Assembly (NCBI RefSeq): GCF_937958535.1
Contig: NZ_CALGNQ010000150.1
Coordinates: forward strand, 1-9,117
Source of the DNA: an uncultured Georgenia sp.
Lineage (GTDB): Bacteria; Actinomycetota; Actinomycetes; Actinomycetales; Actinomycetaceae
Reading direction: 5' to 3'
Length of the DNA: 9,117 nucleotides
Shown here: in pieces, positions 5,951-9,117 of the stretch
Layout: each line of letters starts with the position of its first letter
Numbering within the stretch: the stretch's first letter is position 1
Position numbers and translations under genes: made by a program
Notes under the pieces: generated by a model
The model's database searches: none
Told to the model about the DNA's origin: nothing
The model's input: the letters and a program-made list of their open reading frames with translations, nothing else

Positions 5951-5992
5951 GTGCGGGAGGCCGGCGTGGGACGTGCGGGAGGCAGGCGCGGG
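5951..5992. repeat. 22-bp-period direct repeat downstream of the ArsR-like gene
   Basis: GTGCGGGAGGCCGGCGTGGG at 5951-5970 recurs as GTGCGGGAGGCAGGCGCGGG at 5973-5992, differing at two positions. It abuts the stop codon of the regulator. The remaining spacer (5804-5950) shows no gene. Confidence 0.55.
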
Positions 5993-5994
5993 CG

Positions 5995-6570
5995 TCAGGC
6001 CTGCTCGGGCGGGTCGGAGTAGACGGCGGTGACGACCCGCACGCGGCGCGCACCCGCGGGGCGCTCGGCGGGGTCGTCCCGGCCGGTGTAGCGGTCGAGG
6101 ACGTCGCTGATCTCGTCGGCGAGGGCGCGGGCCTCCTCCGCCGTCGCCCAGACGGAGGCGTTCATCAGCCGCGTGGCCTCCATCCACGCCTGGGGCTCAC
6201 GGTCCAGCCGCTCCATCGCGGCCCACAGCCCCTGCGCGCGCTGGGCGAAGGTCAGCTTGCCCAGCTCCACCGTCGCCTGCAGGGAGCCGGGCACCTCGGG
6301 GTCGACGCCGGTCGCGTAGCTGCCGCTGCCGACGAGCCGCCACGGCTTCTCCCGGCCGCGCGGCTCGGCCCGCTCGATGAAGCCGTACTTCTCCAGCATC
6401 CGCAGGTGGAAGGAGCAGCTGGCCACCGACTCCCCGGTGAGCTCGGCGCACTCGGTGGCGGTGAGCTCGCGGTGGTCCTTGAGCAGGTCGAGCAGCTTGA
6501 GCCGCAAGGGGTGGGCCACCGCCCGGATCCGCTCCGGGTCGTTGATGATGAGCTGCTCCTGCTCGGCCAC
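5995..6570 (-). CDS. ArsR-like winged-helix (HTH_20) transcriptional regulator
   Basis: 191 aa. Residues 8-80 form an ArsR-type winged helix: DPERIRAVAHPLRLKLLDLL, then TATECAELTGESVASCSFHLRMLEKYGFIERAE with the recognition helix, and a wing around RGREKPWRLV. No Cys-rich metal site of classical ArsR sensors is evident. The C-terminal ~110 residues are mostly helical (LGKLTFAQRAQGLWAAMERL, ATAEEARALADEISDVLDRY) and probably serve dimerisation or ligand binding. GTG start at 6570 is backed by AAGGTGGGGGC directly upstream. Downstream on the same strand lies the MFS exporter, whose promoter region holds twin TCTTGCGCAAGA palindromes. Regulator-exporter pairs of this type usually work by ligand-relieved repression; that mode is inferred, not shown. 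It is divergent from the HtrA-like protease with a 111-base gap. Confidence 0.88.
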   Translation of the reverse strand: MAEQEQLIINDPERIRAVAHPLRLKLLDLLKDHRELTATECAELTGESVASCSFHLRMLEKYGFIERAEPRGREKPWRLVGSGSYATGVDPEVPGSLQATVELGKLTFAQRAQGLWAAMERLDREPQAWMEATRLMNASVWATAEEARALADEISDVLDRYTGRDDPAERPAGARRVRVVTAVYSDPPEQA

Positions 6571-6681
6571 GCCCCCACCTTAGGCCGTCGGCTCACCGGA
6601 TCGTGTCCTGCGCTGCCCCGGCGCTCGCGGTGGTGCGAGGCTGGTGGTGTCATGACGGTGTCGCACGATCACGGAGGAGTC

Positions 6682-7884
6682 ATGTGGGTTGACGGTGGAC
6701 CACCCCCCACGCCGGTGCGGCAGCGCCGCCGGCCGAGCTGGGCGCTGCTCGGCGTCGCCGTGCTCCTCGCCCTGGTCGTCGGGGCGCTCGCCACGCTCGG
6801 CATCACCGGCGCCGGGACGGACCAGGCCCCCCGGGAGGCGACCACGCAGGAGCGCACCGGGCAGCCGGGCCACGGCGCGACCCCCGACGAGGGCACCGGG
6901 CAGCCGGCTCCGCCCGACATCGGCCCCGGCCAGGTCCCGGACTGGGTCCGGCTCGCCGAGGAGGTCGGCCCCAGCGTCGTCGCCATCGATGTGCGCACCC
7001 GGGGCGGCGCGGGCCAGGGCTCCGGTGTCATCGTCGACGGCGAGGGCCGGATCATCACCAACCACCACGTGGTCGCCGGGGGCACCCAGATCCTCGTCAC
7101 GCTGTGGGACGGGCGCCTCTACCCGGCGTCGGTCGTCGGCACCGACGTCGCCACCGACCTCGCCGTCATCGCCCTCGACGACCCGCCCGACGACCTGATC
7201 CCGGCTACCCTGGGCGACTCCGACACGGTGCGCGTCGGGCAGCACGTCGCGGCGATCGGCAACCCCCTCGGGCTGAGCCACACCGTCACCACCGGGATCG
7301 TCTCGGCGCTGGACCGCCCGGTGACGACGGTCGAGGAGGGGCGGCTGCCGGGGGAGCGGCGCACGGCCATCACGACGAACGCGATCCAGGTCGACGCCGC
7401 GGTCAACCCCGGCAACTCCGGCGGCCCGCTCTTCGACGCGGCCGGCCGGGTCATCGGCATCACCAGCTCGATCGCGTCCATGCCCACCGGCGCCGGTGGT
7501 TCGGCGGGCAGCATCGGCCTGGGCTTCGCCATCCCGAGCAACCTCGTCACGCTCGTCACCGAGCAGCTCGTCGCCCGGGGTGTGGCCGAGCACGCCTACC
7601 TGGGCGTCGGTCTCACCGACGCCGTCGTGGCGGTGGACGGCGAACGTCGCGCCGGCGCCGAGGTGGTCACCGTCGAACGGGGCAGCCCGGCGGACGCGGC
7701 CGGCCTGGAGCCCGGCATGGTCGTCGTCGCGATCGACGCCCAGCGGGTCACCGGGGCCGACTCGCTCGTCGGCTTCGTGCGCCAGTACGCGAGCGGCACC
7801 GAGGTGACGCTCACCGTGGCGCAGGACGGCAGCGCGCGTGACGTGGCGGTGACGCTGGCGACCCGCGAGGACTCTCTTCCCTGA
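6682..7884 (+). CDS. HtrA/DegP-like membrane-anchored serine protease with PDZ domain
   Basis: 400-aa trypsin-like protease (S1C/HtrA type) for extracytoplasmic protein quality control. A short basic cytoplasmic N-terminus (RQRRR) precedes one transmembrane helix (about 20-42), then a Pro/Gly/Thr-rich linker (45-85). The protease domain spans about 90-295: His129 in TNHHVVAG, Asp159 in ATDLAVIAL, and Ser246 in NPGNSGGPL; AIGNPLGLSHTVTTGIVSA is a further family mark. A C-terminal PDZ domain covers about 303-395, starting AYLGVGL and including GSPADAAGLEPGMVVVAID. ATG at 6682 was preferred because GGAGGAGTC sits directly upstream; an in-frame ATG at 6652 lacks a comparable site. Frames further upstream run antisense through the ArsR-like gene and are not real. 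The gene ends one base before the stop of the convergent 66-aa gene. Confidence 0.95.
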   Translation: MWVDGGPPPTPVRQRRRPSWALLGVAVLLALVVGALATLGITGAGTDQAPREATTQERTGQPGHGATPDEGTGQPAPPDIGPGQVPDWVRLAEEVGPSVVAIDVRTRGGAGQGSGVIVDGEGRIITNHHVVAGGTQILVTLWDGRLYPASVVGTDVATDLAVIALDDPPDDLIPATLGDSDTVRVGQHVAAIGNPLGLSHTVTTGIVSALDRPVTTVEEGRLPGERRTAITTNAIQVDAAVNPGNSGGPLFDAAGRVIGITSSIASMPTGAGGSAGSIGLGFAIPSNLVTLVTEQLVARGVAEHAYLGVGLTDAVVAVDGERRAGAEVVTVERGSPADAAGLEPGMVVVAIDAQRVTGADSLVGFVRQYASGTEVTLTVAQDGSARDVAVTLATREDSLP

Positions 7885-7885
7885 C

Positions 7886-8086
7886 CTACCGGGCGACCAC
7901 CACGACGACGGCGGTGAGCGCCGGGGCGGCGATCCCCACCGTCGTGGTCAGCGCCACCGCCGCCCGCCGTGGGCGGCCGCGCCGGCGCACCGGCTTGGCG
8001 GCCGGCATGCGCTGGGTCCGGGTGAGCTCGTCGAGCGTGGTCCCGATGACGGCGGCGGCGAAGCTGTCGAGCAGGTGCGGGTGCAT
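7886..8086 (-). CDS. Small predicted membrane protein (66 aa), same N-terminal motif as the 47-aa protein
   Basis: ATG at 8086 follows CCCGGAAGGAC with AAGGA eight bases away; stop TAG at 7886-7888. The product begins MHPHLLDSFAAAVIGTTLDE, continues through a basic patch (KPVRRRGRPRR, 31-41) and ends with a hydrophobic segment (about 42-65, VALTTTVGIAAPALTAVVVVV), so a single C-terminal membrane helix with basic residues on the cytoplasmic side is likely. The N-terminal ~36 residues and the leader match the 47-aa protein at 4314-4457, which lacks the helix. It diverges from the WYL regulator, and a CGGACA-N5-TGTCCG palindrome lies in the shared spacer, so regulator control is plausible. It ends one base from the protease stop. 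Family and function not recognised. Confidence 0.7.
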   Translation of the reverse strand: MHPHLLDSFAAAVIGTTLDELTRTQRMPAAKPVRRRGRPRRAAVALTTTVGIAAPALTAVVVVVAR

Positions 8087-8096
8087 GACATATGTC
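8087..8096. promoter_or_regulatory. GACATATGTC palindrome between ribosome site and start of the 66-aa gene
   Basis: A perfect 10-bp palindrome fills the spacer between AAGGA and the ATG of the minus-strand small gene. It shares the GACA/TGTC half with the larger dyad at 8138-8154 and with CGGACAT at 8110-8116. It could be a secondary operator half-site cluster or chance. Confidence 0.35.
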
Positions 8097-8137
8097 CTTC
8101 CGGGTGAATCGGACATCTGCCACGCTAGGAGCCGTAC

Positions 8138-8154
8138 CGGACACCCTGTGTCCG
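8138..8154. promoter_or_regulatory. CGGACA-N5-TGTCCG inverted repeat in the divergent spacer
   Basis: Perfect 6-bp arms around CCCTG, 24 bases before the WYL regulator start. On the minus strand a possible -10 (TAGCGT, in CTCCTAGCGTGG) lies just beyond it, so the dyad would overlap the -35 zone of the 66-aa gene. The arrangement fits an operator bound by the divergently encoded HTH-WYL protein; binding is inferred. Confidence 0.65.
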
Positions 8155-8177
8155 CTGCGGGGAAGAAGGTGGGGGAC

Positions 8178-9117
8178 GTGGTCGACTCCTCCCGGCGCAT
8201 GCTCGAGCTGCTCAGCCTGCTGCAGCTGAGACGGGAGTGGCCCGGCGCCGAGCTGGCCGAACGGCTCGGCGTCAGCGACCGCACGCTGCGCCGTGACATC
8301 GACAAGCTGCGCGAGCTCGACTACCCGGTGCACGCCGTCCGGGGCGCCGGCGGCGGCTACCGGCTCGGCGACGGCGGACGGCTGCCGCCCCTGCAGTTCC
8401 TCAGCGACGAGGCAGTGGCCGCGGCCATCGCGTTGACGACAGCCGCGAGCAGCAACGTCCACGGTGTCGGCGAGGCGGCCCGACGGGCGCTCGGCAAGCT
8501 CGAGCAGGTGCTGCCCTCCCGGCTGCGGGCGCGGGTCCAGCGGCTGGGGCAGAGCGTCGTCCACCTGCCGGGAGCCGCCGTCGTCGACCCGGACGTCCTC
8601 ATGACGGTGGCCGGCGCGTGCCGCGACCAGGTGCTGCTGCGCTTCGACTACGTCCGCGGCGACGGCACCGAGTCGCGCCGCGAGGTCGAGCCCTACGGGC
8701 TGGTCGCCTGGACCGGTCGCTGGTACCTCGTCGCCTGGGACCTGGACCGCCGCGACTGGCGCACCTTCCGGGTGGACCGGCTGCGTCCCCGCATCCCGCT
8801 CGGGCGGCGCTTCACCCCGCGCGAGCTGCCCGGCGAGAACGCCGGCACCTACCTCCTGCGCCGGGTCCGTGACCTGTGGCAGGAGAAGGCCGTCGTCCTC
8901 GTCGACCGGCCGGCCGACAGCGACCTCATGCGGCGGTGGGCCACGCACGGGCAGGTGCAGCCGGTCGACGACCACCGCTCCCGGCTGCTGCTCGACGGCG
9001 ACAGCATCCACACGCTGGCGGGGATACTGGCCGAGCTCGACGCGGACTTCGTCGTGGAGGCCCCGGAGGAGCTGCGCCGTCACCTGCGCGAGGTCGCGGC
9101 CCGGCTCGGCCGCGCCG
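8178..9117 (+). CDS. YafY-type HTH-WYL domain transcriptional regulator (3' end beyond window)
   Basis: Open from GTG 8178 to the window end: 313 codons with no stop, close to the ~320 aa usual for the family, so little is missing. Residues 4-65 form a DeoR/HTH_11 winged helix (RRMLELLSLLQLRREWPGAELAERLGVSDRTLRRDIDKLREL, then VHAVRGAGGGYRLG as the wing). A linker of helices (73-130) leads to the WYL domain (about 137-205), with LLRFDYVRGDG, EPYGLVAWTGRWYLVAWD (the W-Y-L triad at 182-184) and WRTFRVDRL. The C-terminal WCX-type extension follows (about 225-313). WYL domains sense small ligands or nucleic acids. AAGG eight bases before GTG 8178 supports that start; GTG 8169, three codons upstream in frame, is an alternative. 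It is divergent from the 66-aa membrane protein gene, with 91 bases between them carrying the CGGACA dyad. Confidence 0.92.
   Translation, partial: MVDSSRRMLELLSLLQLRREWPGAELAERLGVSDRTLRRDIDKLRELDYPVHAVRGAGGGYRLGDGGRLPPLQFLSDEAVAAAIALTTAASSNVHGVGEAARRALGKLEQVLPSRLRARVQRLGQSVVHLPGAAVVDPDVLMTVAGACRDQVLLRFDYVRGDGTESRREVEPYGLVAWTGRWYLVAWDLDRRDWRTFRVDRLRPRIPLGRRFTPRELPGENAGTYLLRRVRDLWQEKAVVLVDRPADSDLMRRWATHGQVQPVDDHRSRLLLDGDSIHTLAGILAELDADFVVEAPEELRRHLREVAARLGRA

Noticed and set aside
6625..6640. CTCGC-GGTGGT-GCGAG hairpin between the ArsR-like and protease genes
   Set aside because: Only a 5-bp stem in very GC-rich sequence; likely chance.
5908..6681. N-terminal extension of the HtrA-like protease
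   Set aside because: It is antisense to the well-supported ArsR-like gene and has no protease-related content; GGAGGAGTC before 6682 marks the start.

Overview
The window is high-GC DNA (GC bias obvious throughout, strong G/C third positions, GTG starts, long antisense shadow frames) and reads as chromosome of an actinobacterium. The genus is not resolvable by eye; a Micrococcales-type organism is only a guess. I see no rRNA, tRNA, CRISPR array, transposase, phage gene or integrase. It looks like ordinary chromosome carrying regulator-plus-target modules separated by repeat-rich spacers.

Left part (1-1103): a short tandem repeat, then a TspO/MBR-family membrane protein on the minus strand (62-541), then about 560 bases without a convincing gene. 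That spacer is filled by degenerate tandem repeats with periods of 36, 22, 45 and 21 bases, which appear to be variants of one motif.

Middle left (1104-3487), all minus strand: an alpha/beta hydrolase (1668-2726) followed by an XRE-type regulator (1104-1604). Upstream of the hydrolase lies a thiolase remnant: only the last ~75 residues survive, with the catalytic His and Cys blocks and a perfect 12-bp stem terminator still behind them. A TTGACA-type promoter and a 6-5-6 inverted repeat lie upstream of the break. A second tandem-repeat cluster sits at 3315-3403.

Middle right (3488-6570), also minus strand: a DedA-family membrane protein; a 47-aa small protein just after an MFS exporter; the MFS gene; two perfect copies of TCTTGCGCAAGA in the MFS promoter region; and an ArsR-like (HTH_20) regulator upstream. 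Regulator, operators and exporter look like a local drug- or metabolite-response module.

Right part (6571-9117): a membrane-anchored HtrA/DegP-like serine protease with a PDZ domain on the plus strand (6682-7884). It ends one base from a convergent 66-aa small membrane protein (7886-8086, minus). That gene diverges from a YafY-type HTH-WYL regulator (8178 to beyond the window end). A palindrome CGGACA-N5-TGTCCG lies in the divergent spacer. The two small proteins share a start context and an N-terminal motif (M-x-P-H-L-L-x3-A-A) and look like paralogues. That pair, the operator arrangements, the thiolase deletion scar and the repeat mosaic are the points most worth a second look. I found no convincing wholly new system.
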